Assembly (NCBI GenBank): GCA_943704495.1
Contig: CALSCR010003308.1
Location: 1-47,791, forward strand
Direction: 5' to 3'
Length of the DNA: 47,791 nt
From: Pigoraptor chileana
Taxonomy: Eukaryota; Opisthokonta; Filasterea
Under the pieces are notes generated by a model, which worked only from the letters and a program-made list of their open reading frames with translations, did not search any database and was not told the origin of the DNA. Every line of letters begins with the position of its first letter. Within the stretch, counting starts at the first letter, position 1. Both the position numbers and the translations under genes were made by a program. This document shows, one piece after another, positions 10,700 through 25,280 of the stretch.

Positions 10700-13600
10700 T
10701 CAGTTTTCGCTGTCGTTGTCTGCATAACGCACGACCCGCGGGCAAGAATGAGAGACAGAAAAGAAAGCAAAATCAAATACGAGAGTAACAGCAGCTGCGA
10801 GTGGCATACACGCCAAAGACGCTAATGCATGGACGCACACACACAGCACACCCAATCCCGAACTCACACATGCAACAAAAAACAGAGAATGTCTACCGCA
10901 TATTTGCATCCCCAATCGCTTCTACTCACAGTATGTATGCGCCAACACCACTCACACACACCAAAACAAAAATGAGGCATGGCGCATTGAAATACACCAA
11001 CCCCATCGCCAGTACTCACCCGAAGAGTCCGATGTGCGTCCCGATTCGGCGGCGCGGGCGCTTCCATCGAGCCGTCGTGCGCAGCGCTTGAGAGCATGAA
11101 CCCATCTGTGCATTTGTTTGCGTGTGTGTGTTTGCGTGTGTTTGCATTGCAAATTAAAGATTTGTTACAAGCTGATTATTAATTACCCATGTGTCATGCA
11201 TGGGCAAACATCACGCACGGTCGCAAAACCAAACATCCTCCAAAGGGATTGCTTTGAGGTATGAGGACCGGTAGGCAAATGAGCGGTAATCATGCAACAA
11301 AACACACAGGAGTGACACACGCTTTGCACGTGACAAGGCCGGAGTTGCCAAGACACTCACCGGCGCCCATCGGAGGGGGTTTCCGCCTGAAGCAGGAACC
11401 TGTGAGCCAATCAACACACACGCACACACACACACACACACACAAACATACACACGCACCCGCATAAACACACGCATAAACACACACGCATACACACACA
11501 TACACACATACCAGGCATTGCACCCAATTAGCAATATGATTGAGAAAGATTATAAAATCAGTAATTAAATAAAACGCAAAGATCTTCAGTACTCAAAATA
11601 AGCGTAAGGCAGTAAGTCAGCCAAATGGCACAGCATAAGCCATGTTCTACCAACAAAACTCATAAAGCAACAAACTCTCAGTGGAAATCAGTGCAAATAC
11701 ACACGTCAACATGAGCACACACAAAAATGAAGGCATATCTATTGATATGCCCGAGGGAAGACCCACACTCTTGCTTCTGTGACAACTTCCAGGACGTTGT
11801 GCCGCGAGTACTTGAAGTAAGGTACAAAGCTAATGTGGCCCGGCGTGATGGGCACCGATGTCGCCGATGAGCGCAGGGATATTGCGCCCAGACGCTCTTT
11901 CTCCTGTGGCACGAGCACCCGCAAGTCCAGACGAGCATAGACATCCCACACAGACACACAGATAAGTGGACAAATACAGCAGCGGTAGAGCACACACATC
12001 AAGGGTACTGAGCGCTCAGTACACATACATACACACACACACACAGACACAGACACACACGCCAACAAAGAGCACACCTTATTTGAGCGGTAGTAAACAA
12101 CCTCGCCGTTCTCCTCGTCAAGAACGAACCATCGCTTTCGCCATGTCTGTACACAACATAATCACGCAACAGCATCACACGTCACGAAGCCAGATCCAAA
12201 AGTGAGAAAGAAAGATGATCATACATGCCCATAACACTCAGTACACTTCACAACAACCCTAACAACATAACCGTAATCCTAACAAAAAGAAATATCAGCA
12301 AACAGTGGGGCGAGGCAATCACGCACGTCCAAGACCAATACAAAATGCAAACAAAAGGAATCGACAAAACCTTGTAATTTGCACCCTGCTTTGTGAGATA
12401 TCCCTTGATGGCCTGCACACGCGACGAGCAGATAAAGCGGAGTCAAACATTACTCAGTGTATACATTGTACATTGTCGCACATAAACGACACAGAAACAC
12501 ACACGCACATACACACAACGCAATGGACATCAATAGACATCGTCAGGCAGCCTCACCAAAACACGCAGCATGCACACCCACCCGTCCCTTTCGCCCCATT
12601 ATTAGACGCGACTCTTCGATCGCCTTTTGTATGGCGGTGATCCACTGCAAGCATACAGAGACGAATGTTAGCACACACAGAGACAGAGATACAGAGACAC
12701 TGAGGGACAGAGACAGACATCCACATATAAACAGAGTGTCTGTGTGTGTGTGTGGAGGAGGGGGGTAAAAGACAGACAGACAAGCTGACAACAGACAAAC
12801 GGACAGACAGAAACCCACACCCACGCATTTAAACCGGTCCAAACATGCAATTACCCACCTCGCTCGCTGCTTCGGAAGTATCCGCAAAGATGGTGTATGT
12901 GCGCAAGGGGGTGACCACCTCAAAAGCGTTTGATTTTTTCGTTGCGAGGGCCGAATGCACCGTACAGAGGCCGAATGTGAAGTCCAAAACGCCAGCCGGA
13001 TCTACATTCTGCTCAGAGTGCTATGGGATTGGATTGCAAAGGGGGTGGTGTATGCACGCAAGAGAATTAAAACAAAGGAGAGAGAGCGAGTGTGTGTGTG
13101 TGTGTGCGCGCGGGTGTGTGTGTGCGGGTGTGTGCAAGGTAGGGGATTCAACATACCCTCTGTTTCTTGTAGTATGCAAGCTTCTCGTTGTCAAGGACAA
13201 ACCACCGCCGCTTCCAGTTCTGCAATGGAGAAAGAAACAAGATAAGAGGGGCAACGCGCACGTGTCAGCATGAGCGATATTGCAGACCGCTCTCGGAGAC
13301 AAACAATGCATAAGCAAAAGTGACCCAACAAAAAAAACACAACACAGACACGCAAAGCGGCGACAGCAACGCACCTTGTTCTTTCCCCCGAGTTTGGTGA
13401 GGAAACCTTCCTTGTGCACCTCTATCCGGACACCGTCGGGAATTAATCGCGCGGAAAGAAGTTGGCCGTGATTGGGCGACATTGGTGGTGGAACAGCGGC
13501 CGAAGCGCTTGCGGATGGACGCCGAGATGGCTGCATATGCCCACCGCCATAAAGCAAGAAAAGTTCAGGAAAGGGAGAGATGTAGGACGTGAAGCCAGTC

Positions 13601-16600
13601 AGAGCTGTAGGATTCGAGTCAACAACAATACAACAGTAACAACAACAGTAACAACAACAACAATAGCAACAGCAATAACATTAACAGTCCCAATAACAAC
13701 AGTAACAACAACAGTAACAACAATAACAGCAACAGCAATAACATTAACAGTCACAATAACAATAATAAGAACAACAATAACAACAGTAACACCAGTAACA
13801 ACAACAGTAACAACATTAACGTTCACAAAAACAATAATAAGAAAAACAACAATAACACCACCAACAATAACAATAACAAACAAACAAAAAACAATACCCA
13901 AACAAACGACGGCGTGCATTTAAAAAGTCAGCACCTTTTGTGACCTGTTTCCGTCGGATTCGTCTCCAGAGTCCGATCCCCCGGATGTCAAGTGGAGCGA
14001 GTGGAGCGACAGCGAGCGCACGGGACGCACCAGCAGCTCTTCACCAGGCGAAATGGCGTCATCGCCGGGCGCAGTGACGACAACTGTCTCGCCGTCGGGT
14101 GCACTCGCCGTCACCACAACTGGAGGAGGTACAGACATTGCCCGAGATGGCTGTGCTGCACCCGCAACAGAGGGCGTGGTAGAGTCACCCGCGTTACCAG
14201 CAGACCCGCCACCGCCCACGGTGATTGCACTGCCGCGCATAATCGCGGGTGCTCGGGTGTTATCTGCGTCCGCACGCGTGCCAATTATGTCCGACGCCTT
14301 CACACCGCGTTTCCATGGCGCCAGAATGACAGCCCGCTTCCGATCTGGGTGCATGTCAACATTGGAGAGAGAGGCAAGCACATCGTCCTTGATGGCTGCA
14401 AGGGAGTGAGGAATACATGTGTGATATTTGTGGGATTAAGTAAGTGCGTTTAGGAGCTACGTGTGAACGGACTCCACAAAAGAACAGGAAAGAGCAAGAG
14501 AGAGCGAGAGAGAGATAGAGAGAGAGAGGAGAGGTGGGGGATGTGAGTGGGTGTCTTTGTGTGGTATGAGGCAATAAATAGAGTTAAGTGAGGGGACGAA
14601 AGAGTATCAGCAACACGCGCATATGCGCCATAACCATATGTACACCCACAGGCACACACGCACACAACGCACGGATACACCCCCACCCACACACCAACGT
14701 ACACCACATCCACCCCCCACCCGCCAACACCCACGCAGACACTCACACCTACACTCGCACCTGCATCCACCCACAACACACACACGTAACACAGACATAC
14801 ACACACACACACACAACACACACCGATTTCAAATGGAATGACGCGCATGTTGCTTGACGACACTCGCGTTGTGAGCGGCGGCTTCTTCAGCGAACCTCCA
14901 CTTGCCCTGGACGCGTCAGAGAGCGAGTGGTTGTGGCGCGACGTCACACTTCCACGGCGCACTTCCGTCGAATCTGCCGACGCCGAGGAACCCGCCAGCG
15001 AACCCGAGCGCTCAGCCCTCGACCTCACTACCGCATCCACACTTGTTCTTCGTGCTGCGGGAGCGTGCACCGCCGTGTCTGCGACAGTGCTCTTTGCAGC
15101 GCCAACAACAACACCGTCCACATTCTCTGACGGCACTGACTCCCCAACACCCGCCGAGATGGAGGCGTCGGCTGTATGCAGATCACGTGCATCAGCAACA
15201 CGTGACACCGCCGCCACCGCCAGCTGCGACTCTTCGGCGCCGTCGCTGTCATAGGCAAGCGACTTTGCCACGGCAGCCGCAATCGCATCGTCTTCTTCCT
15301 CCTCAACCTCAGCCTCTTCCCGAATGTCAGACAGGTCCAAAGCGGTCTCCTGTGGTTGTGCGGGCGCAGCAGCAAGCGACGATGAAACTGCGTCTGCCTC
15401 ACCCTCAACAGCCAAAGCACCTGCGCTGTCGTCGGAAGGGCAAGAAACAGAGGGAAGCGGGGATGGATCCGGTATTTCCGCAGTCGCAACAGCATCGCCG
15501 TCCAGTGCGCGCCCGTCTCCACGCGCTTCCAAATGCTCCGCTTCGTCGCCCGCCGTGTCGACGCTCCTTTCTTCCACGTCCTCCAAGCTGCCCTCACCAT
15601 TACCACTGGCATCGCCACCTCCAACCTCACTTGCCCCGTCTGCGTCACCTTCTCCATCCCCACCATCGTCTCCGTCGACGTTTTCCTGTTCAAACAGCGC
15701 GCGCAATTCATCGTTGGCGCGCATTTGTTCGTTCAATTCCGCCTCTGTTTCCTCCAAATGGTCCCGCAAAAAGTCAATCTGAGAGCAGAGGTCGTTCACC
15801 TCCTGCGCATGCGCCGCGCGTATTGCACTGACTTCGTCGAAATTGCTGCGTCGGATGATGGCGGCCTCGAGCCGAAGTATCTTCACCTCCTCCAGGACGT
15901 TCTCCAACTCGGCCTCCTTCTGCAGCATATCTCTTCTGAGAACATCCACCTCTGCATACCCTCGCGTGCATGCTTCTCCAACCTCGATGAGCTCTGTCTC
16001 CATGGAGACTATCGTCTTAGCGCCCGCTTCAAGCTCAACGCGCACGACCGACAGCTCACCCGCGAGTCGGTTCTTGTCAGCCTTCTCCGCCTCAACACGC
16101 GCACTCAGCGACGCAATTTCTTCCTTCAGACTCCTGATGGTTTCACCATCTGCCCCCGCACTCGACACTTTTTCAGTGAGAGAGGCAATCGCGGCATCCT
16201 TAGACGCTATTTCGTGACGTGCCTCGGCAAGTTCACGGCGCAGCCGCTCAATCTCATTATTGCTTCCGCTCGCGTTCGTGTCTCCTGCAGACGGGACGGC
16301 TTCCGTCACATCCTTTCCAGACGAATCTATCGTAATCGCCGCCCGCACATGCGACGTTCCATCAGCAGACAAGGGGTTGGCCTCTGTCGACAGTGGCGGA
16401 ATTGCTGTCTTGAACTCAAACGCATGCGCTTCTTCCGTCGACTGGCGAGTGAGCCCATCATCGCTCGCACGTCGAACAATGGCACGCGGCGATGAACCAG
16501 GCGTTTCAGTAAATGTCGACGAGCGAGACAGAGAGGGCACAGCGGGAGATGCAAATGGTTTGGCAACCATTCTGCTCACAACCGGCGCACTTTTCCGCTC

Positions 16601-16912
16601 GCGCATCGAGTATGCCTTATGGAGGCCAGTACTCGGACGCTGTCCGGTACCAATGGACGGCGACCGCGCGTAGTGTTGATTTTGCTGCTGTGCCTGTTCC
16701 TTCTGTTGCTGGGCTTGAAGCTCGAAATTTTCCCTCGCAGTTGAAAACGAAACGAGGCGATCTTGCAGCGAAAGCGGCTTGCGATCGTCAATGGAGCCCT
16801 TGTGTCTCTCTGGAGATTTCCCATCGCCCGCCAGTGCTGCGGTCGCCGACAGCGAGAGAGTGCCAGCCGAGTGCGTCGTCAGACCGACGCCATCCCGAGA
16901 CGAGCCGTCCAT
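10700..16912 (-). CDS. Coiled-coil, ubiquitin-interacting motif and tandem PH domain protein
   Basis: Twelve exons (transcript order): 14824-16912, 13935-14395, 13375-13530, 13157-13219, 12859-13008, 12582-12644, 12371-12412, 12078-12146, 11767-11903, 11361-11399, 11020-11105, 10700-10719; 1124 residues, all GT-AG and frame-consistent. Layout: disordered N-terminus; coiled coil about 218-410 (NNEIERLRRELAEARHEI onward); acidic region; UIM about 539-556 (EEEDDAIAAAVAKSLAYD); Ser-rich linker; PH1 about 888-985 (EGFLTKLGGKNKNWKRRWFVL, then FEVVTPLRTYTIFAD and WITAIQKAI); PH2 about 995-1105 (IKGYLTKQGANYKTWRKRWFVL, then VFLLQAETPSDGRRWVHAL); acidic tail. PH domains suggest membrane or phosphoinositide binding, and the UIM suggests ubiquitin binding. 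I recognise no named orthologue. The 20-nt last exon is supported only by frame and acceptor. Confidence 0.85.
13618..13906. repeat. AAC/AAT-type trinucleotide-like repeat tract in an intron
   Basis: About 290 bp of imperfect AACAACAGTAACAACAATA-type repeats inside the intron between exons 2 and 3 of the tandem-PH gene. In the transcript it reads as GUU/UUG-rich RNA upstream of the acceptor. Long frames through it translate to Ile/Val/Thr strings and are not coding. Confidence 0.85.
14460..14820. repeat. CA tract and GA tract in the first intron of the tandem-PH gene
   Basis: Plus-strand (GA)n at about 14494-14532 and CA-rich repeats at 14640-14820. In the minus-strand transcript this intron therefore starts with a UG-rich run next to the donor and carries a CU-rich run nearer the acceptor. 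Confidence 0.75.
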
Positions 16913-17538
16913 ATCTGCTTAGATTCCCCGCACAAGCGGTACTATTACACACGCAAACACACACACACACCGAGCAATAACGCCCTCAAGACCTGCCGTG
17001 TAGCGGCGGCAAACGCTTTCGTTGCTTTCGTATTTCTCCCCCTCCTAATTTCTGCAGGTTTGAATCCACTGAAGAGAGAACCTTATCGGAGTATTCAAAA
17101 AGACCCCCACATCCTTGCGTATTTTTGGGCAACAGGTCAAGAAATGTGCAACAGCCTCACTTAATACTCAAAAACTCAACTGCTCGTAAACGACATGCTA
17201 CACAAATCTACGCTTTTAAATCGTTTGTGTGTTGTGTGCGCGGCCAAAGCGGTTTTTGGATGCCGCCAACAGCTGCCAAATTTGGTCAACAACAAGTAAT
17301 AGATACCCTAATAGGGACATATATTTCATTTTATGTATTAAAAAGGAGCTAAGTAAAGGCAGAACGCCTCTGTTACTCCGATATAAACGACACCCTCGGT
17401 ATCCAAAGTGTTTTTAAGTGGGGAAAGTCCGTTTTCCCGAGTGCATTTCAACAACTCTTTTCGTTAAAAGACGACGTCGTGTCTCTCCCTTCCTTCATCC
17501 ACATATATGCATCTGCAGTTGAATGCATTGGCAGAGAT
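16913..17538. promoter_or_regulatory. Divergent promoter region (tandem-PH gene / Gln-rich gene)
   Basis: About 0.63 kb between two divergent start codons, so both promoters should lie here. A CA run sits at 16956-16970 just upstream of the minus-strand start. The region 17150-17460 is AT-rich compared with the coding flanks. No specific factor site is claimed. Confidence 0.4.
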
Positions 17539-18478
17539 ATGTCGTTCAAACTGGTTGGGGATCACTACGACCTGCAGAAGTTGCAGCGCCGCGGACGACA
17601 GGCGGATCTGCTTTGCGCTGAAGTGCCTGTCGATGAAGCTGCTGTGGATTCAAGTGGGAAGTGGGTTGGACCGGTTATCATGCATGTAATCGTCCCAACT
17701 TTGACTTCTTCCTTGTTTCTTTCTCGCTTGATTAGGGCGGGATGTCTTTTGTGGCGCCAAAGTACGGCACTAGCCCTTGAGAGCGTTTGTTTCAATCCCT
17801 TCCCTGATCACATCATAAACTGTCGTAGGATTGTGTGTCTGGTGTGTCCATACAAGCCCGTACTGGACACGGCACCCGCACTGGCAGTGCATCGTGGCGG
17901 CAAACAGCATCGACACTGTGAGTATTCACGCTCATTCATTGCTTTATGACTTGTCTAGCAACACTAATGGACGCTGCTCTTGCATTTGGTGAGGTGAGGG
18001 TGCGAATTGATGCGAATTGTCAACAGTAAGTGAAAGAGCCTGCATTGACCGCATGAGCTCTGTGTCCAAAATTCGCTTTGCTGTATCAGATGAACTCATC
18101 TTTCAAGAGAAGAAAGCGAAGCATGCCGAGTTGGTGCAACGAAGAGAAATCGAAATTTCATTGGCGGCGGTTGGTACCCTCTCACTATTGTCGTTTACCC
18201 GATCCTCCATTGTGCGCCCCATCACTCACCCGTTGCAAATCTGGCCGACAAAACATATTCCCTCGCTCGTCTCACAACAATCTCCCTGCTCAATCCGCAT
18301 ATGTGTGAATATATGCATTAAACGTTTGCGCATGGACAGGAATCGGGTGTTGTGCATAGGAAATCGGCGCCACTTGCGGCGGATACGCGTAAACGCACGC
18401 GTGAAGCGCTTGCAATGCCAGTGGCGGCTGTGAGCCATGTGCTTTCGCGCACTTTAGGGATGCAGAGCCCCGGCCGTG

Positions 18479-18522
<44 letters not shown>

Positions 18523-19282
18523 CATCAACAACAACAACAACAACATAAACAACATAAACAACAACAACATAAACAACAACAATATCAGCAACAACAACAA
18601 CAACAACAACAGCGTGACTACCCTGCAAGACGAGGAATGACTACATTTGCAGAGTAAGGGCACTTTTTTCTCTCCTTTCGATTAGATTTGTGACACCGCT
18701 GCTTCGTTCGTCTCATTGTTTCAAACAACATTCGGTGCAACTCTTCCACAGTATCCCTCTCGATGAGATTCCTCTGCCACCTTCGCCGACGCACGAGAGG
18801 ACCAACGAAGCCAAAAAGGTATGCGTGCGTGCGAGTGCGCGCATGTGTAAGTGCATGTGTATGTCGCTTGTGCGTGTGTGCGTGCGTCCTCTCATGCGCC
18901 ATATACGGGCTATCAAATGTGGTCCCTCCCACCCGTTTCGAGTATAAAGCTGAGATGGATGCCTTAATTGAATGTTTGCAATGGATGAACACATCCATGT
19001 GCGCCGCAGATAAAGCGCAGGAAGCTCGAGCCTCACTCCACGGCCGATGCGGCATCGATCGAGCATGTCACGCCGCACATCCGAGTGAGTTGCATGCAAT
19101 CGCAGATGAAATGTATGCATACATGCGCCAGTGCTGTGAATCCCCGCACCTGTGAGCTATTTTGCGAATATGGGCACATGCTGCAAGGAAGAATGTTCTC
19201 GAGTCTAGGGCAGAGCGCCCAAGATATTGACTTTAGCACTTTGGAGATGCGTCTAAGACTCTATTCCTACATGTATCTCTGA
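17539..19282 (+). CDS. Unidentified intron-rich protein with poly-glutamine tract
   Basis: I do not recognise this protein. Best exon chain: 17539-17663, 17736-17761, 17857-17921, 17959-17988, 18027-18169, 18340-18653, 18752-18818, 18943-19084, 19188-19282. The middle exons (17959-18818) fit well in frame and splice consensus. The early joins at 17660/17663 and 17917/17921 have alternatives. At the 3' end, exon 18943 may instead read through to a stop at 19153-19155. Visible pieces: MSFKLVGDHYDLQKLQRRGR at the N-terminus; HWQCIVAANSIDT and TLMDAALAFVSERACIDRM; a charged helix (DELIFQEKKAKHAEL); a Gln-rich tract of about 50 residues encoded at 18480-18612; then DIPLDEIPLPPSPTHE and YKAEMDALIECLQWMN. 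The mix of helical segments and poly-Q is compatible with a scaffold or nuclear regulator, but no function is claimed. Confidence 0.5.
18480..18612 (+). repeat. (CAG/CAA)n poly-Gln coding repeat
   Basis: Begins as a nearly pure CAG run that becomes CAA with CAT, AAA and TAT interruptions, so translation gives a run of 14 Gln followed by Gln with His, Lys and Tyr. It is in frame with the exon 18340-18653. Pure CAG at the 5' end suggests recent slippage. Confidence 0.85.
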
Positions 19283-20542
19283 ATTATGCATCTGCTCCCT
19301 CTCCTCCGACACTCCAAAAAGGCCGGGTACATATGGTGGGTTATTGTGGTTGTGGTTGTCGCTCTCACAAGATGGACACGTTGCATGCGCATCTTTTGAA
19401 AACGTGTGCGGAATGACGCAGCTGCGTCGTTTGAATAACAGTTGACGGATGCTTGTGTTTGTTTGTGTACTGGTGAGTGCTTACATGGACATGAATTGTA
19501 TTTGTATTCTTATATGGGTACATGTGTGTGTGTTTTGTGTGTGTGTGTGTGTGTGCATGTGCATGTGCTAGGATCAAGGGCGAATGGACACGGGATCCCA
19601 ATGCCGAGTTTGACTCGGAGGAGGATGCAAGTGGATGACATCACTCCGTGCGTAACTTACTTAACTGGGTGTCGGATTGACTTCAGACACCTAATTCGTC
19701 TCAGTCACTTAATTTGACTGCCAATGGACTCCGATGCTGCACTGAAGCGGGTCGACGAGGGCAAGGGTGAGATGGCGCATTCAGTTGCGTTGCCATGAAG
19801 GCCTACAGTCAGTACTCAGTATGCTGCAGTGCAACCGAAGAGTGGGGATGCACAGGCGCCTGTGCACATTGGAAAGAGAGCCGATTCCGCCCATGCGACG
19901 GTGTCTGTCTTTGACAGCCAAGGGCAATGTGATGCGGGAAGAGAGAAGATGGGAGACGGGATCCGCTTCCACTGCGCACGATTCGGCGAAACCTATCTAT
20001 GTCTCATCGAATACAACAACAATAACACGCAACACCCCCCCCCCCCCCCCCCCCCCCCCAAACCTGTTTATTACAATTCTTTCAGCGTGCATGCGGCCTG
20101 CGGCCTGCCGATCTCACCGTCCCCGTCGTATGCAATCTTTCAGGTCTCTCCAGCAGAGTTCACGGAGGTAACATCTACAGCAATCCGACCTGTATGTCTA
20201 CTGAAGTCACTCAATTGTTGTGGCGCACACGCCGAAAGAATCGATAGCAACAATATAGACTTACACACACACACACACACACAAGCGCGCACGTATAAAG
20301 AGGCAACGAGAACAAGTCCAGGTGGTCAGATCATTGAAGTATGCATTCCAGTGCTGGAGCTTTTAATCAATTTTCTTTCATCGGCCATACTGCGCTTCCC
20401 CAGACGCAGTGCTCGAAGAGAGGGGGAGAGAGAGAGGGAGCGACATACAGAGAGAGATAGAGTGAGATATGTAGGATTCAAGTCCGTGTCTTAGGCGCTG
20501 TGCCCATGGACTCCACATGAGAGAGCGAAAGAAAGAAGAGGG

Positions 20543-20579
<37 letters not shown>

Positions 20580-20924
20580 GTGGTTTAAGATAACAATTTG
20601 TCGTGAACGCAGTGTGTCCTCTTTCTTCGATTCCATTGATTGCCAACAACGCCAACGCGCGCGATTACCCTTACGAGTGCGTGTGGGTTTGGCATGAGCG
20701 TATTGTGCCTCAACAACACGCATCTGCTTTGCCCCCCAAAAACCAAAAAACAAATATAAAGCCATCGCCATCTCACAACAACATGCCAAAGTTAAAAAAA
20801 CCATACGCAGACAATAAACGTGCAGTACTCGAATGTATCTTTTTTTGTGTGGCAGAAAACACCAGGCACAAACAAAAGGGATGTGCGCACAAATATCCGC
20901 ATTCGTTTTGTGTCTGTTTTTGGT
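19283..20924. other. Convergent spacer with an orphan possible terminal exon, C25 tract and microsatellites
   Basis: No complete gene is supported. A short open segment at 19572-19638 after a CTAG acceptor encodes IKGEWTRDPNAEFDSEEDAS and a stop. It could be the true last exon of the Gln-rich gene, but I could not find an upstream exon that joins in phase. A homopolymer of 25 C lies at 20035-20059, (CA)n at about 20262-20282 and (TG)n at 20544-20573. The dispersed 30-bp element (minus orientation) is at 20487-20516. Confidence 0.5.
20487..20516 (-). repeat. Dispersed 30-bp element, copy B
   Basis: Reverse complement matches 1101-1130 at 29 of 30 positions. Both copies are preceded by a CT-rich run in the orientation that starts GTGGAGTCCA. 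It lies in the spacer downstream of the Crk-like gene. Confidence 0.75.
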
Positions 20925-24397
<3,473 letters not shown>

Positions 24398-25280
24398 CCT
24401 CGCACCGGTCGATCTCACAGCAGTCGCAGAGAACCACACAACACACCAGATACGCACGTGCGCAATGAATACAATTACAACCAACAGCGAATGATTAGAT
24501 GGGACCCTCTCCCTGTGCGGGCAGTCAGCCGCCTGAAGCGCTCGAACCACTCAATGAAGTGTTTTGTTGCGGAATTGCGCAGAGTGCAGATTCGGAACTT
24601 CGGGATAATATCGAGTGCAGAAACGTGGGATATCTAAGTTTGTGAACTCTTTAAAAGTGCTTTGTTGGTCAGTCCACGCTGGCAACGCTTGCAAATAGCC
24701 ACACTGACGGGTCCGCCCGCCTATAATCACAATCCGATGTGACCGATGAAATCACACACAAACACAGAGAGATACACCCGTTCTCTCTCAGCACAGCACA
24801 TGTCCACGCGCACATGGGACATGAGCATGCATCATTCGTGTCTCTGAGTAGTGTGCCATCTGTGCGCGTGCGCAGACGGCGACGAAAAAGCCTATCAGAC
24901 CACTCTCACAACCGTGAGCACCCCTGCTCACAACACACCATACACTGGGTGTTCCGCACTGTCTCGGGCTTCCCAAACTGAAAATAGGCCTTGAAAACTG
25001 GCAAAAATCCTCCCGAGTTTCAATATAAAAATTCGGATAGCCGATTTGTTTTTCTCGGCAAAATGTGGGAGTGGGCAGTCGTACGCACCCCCACGTGATC
25101 ATTTCGCCGTGGCTGTTTCACTTCTGTTACATACTGGACGCCAGACATTCGAGAGCAAGAGCACACACATTACACACATACACGAGCTAATGCGCACGTA
25201 AATATCCTAAATGTGCAGTTCATAAGCAATTCAAATGGTTTCTTTATTTTTCAAACTTTTTTTGTTTTTGTTATTGCTTG
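24398..25280. promoter_or_regulatory. Spacer upstream of the Crk-like gene
   Basis: About 0.9 kb between the Crk-like start and the stop of the next minus-strand gene; it should contain the Crk-like promoter and the neighbour's 3' UTR. A polyadenylation signal on the minus strand (TTTATT on plus, 25243-25248) lies about 35 nt beyond the neighbour's stop codon. An E-box core CACGTG is at about 25093-25098. No gene is seen. Confidence 0.5.

Noticed and set aside
10600-10700. Possible tRNA suggested by GAGTTCGAATCC
   Set aside because: No T-arm stem pairs around it and no A box or acceptor stem lies at the right distance.
14902-16495. Plus-strand ORFs of about 310-320 codons opposite the coiled-coil exon
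   Set aside because: Antisense shadows of a GC-rich coding exon; no motif and no splice context.
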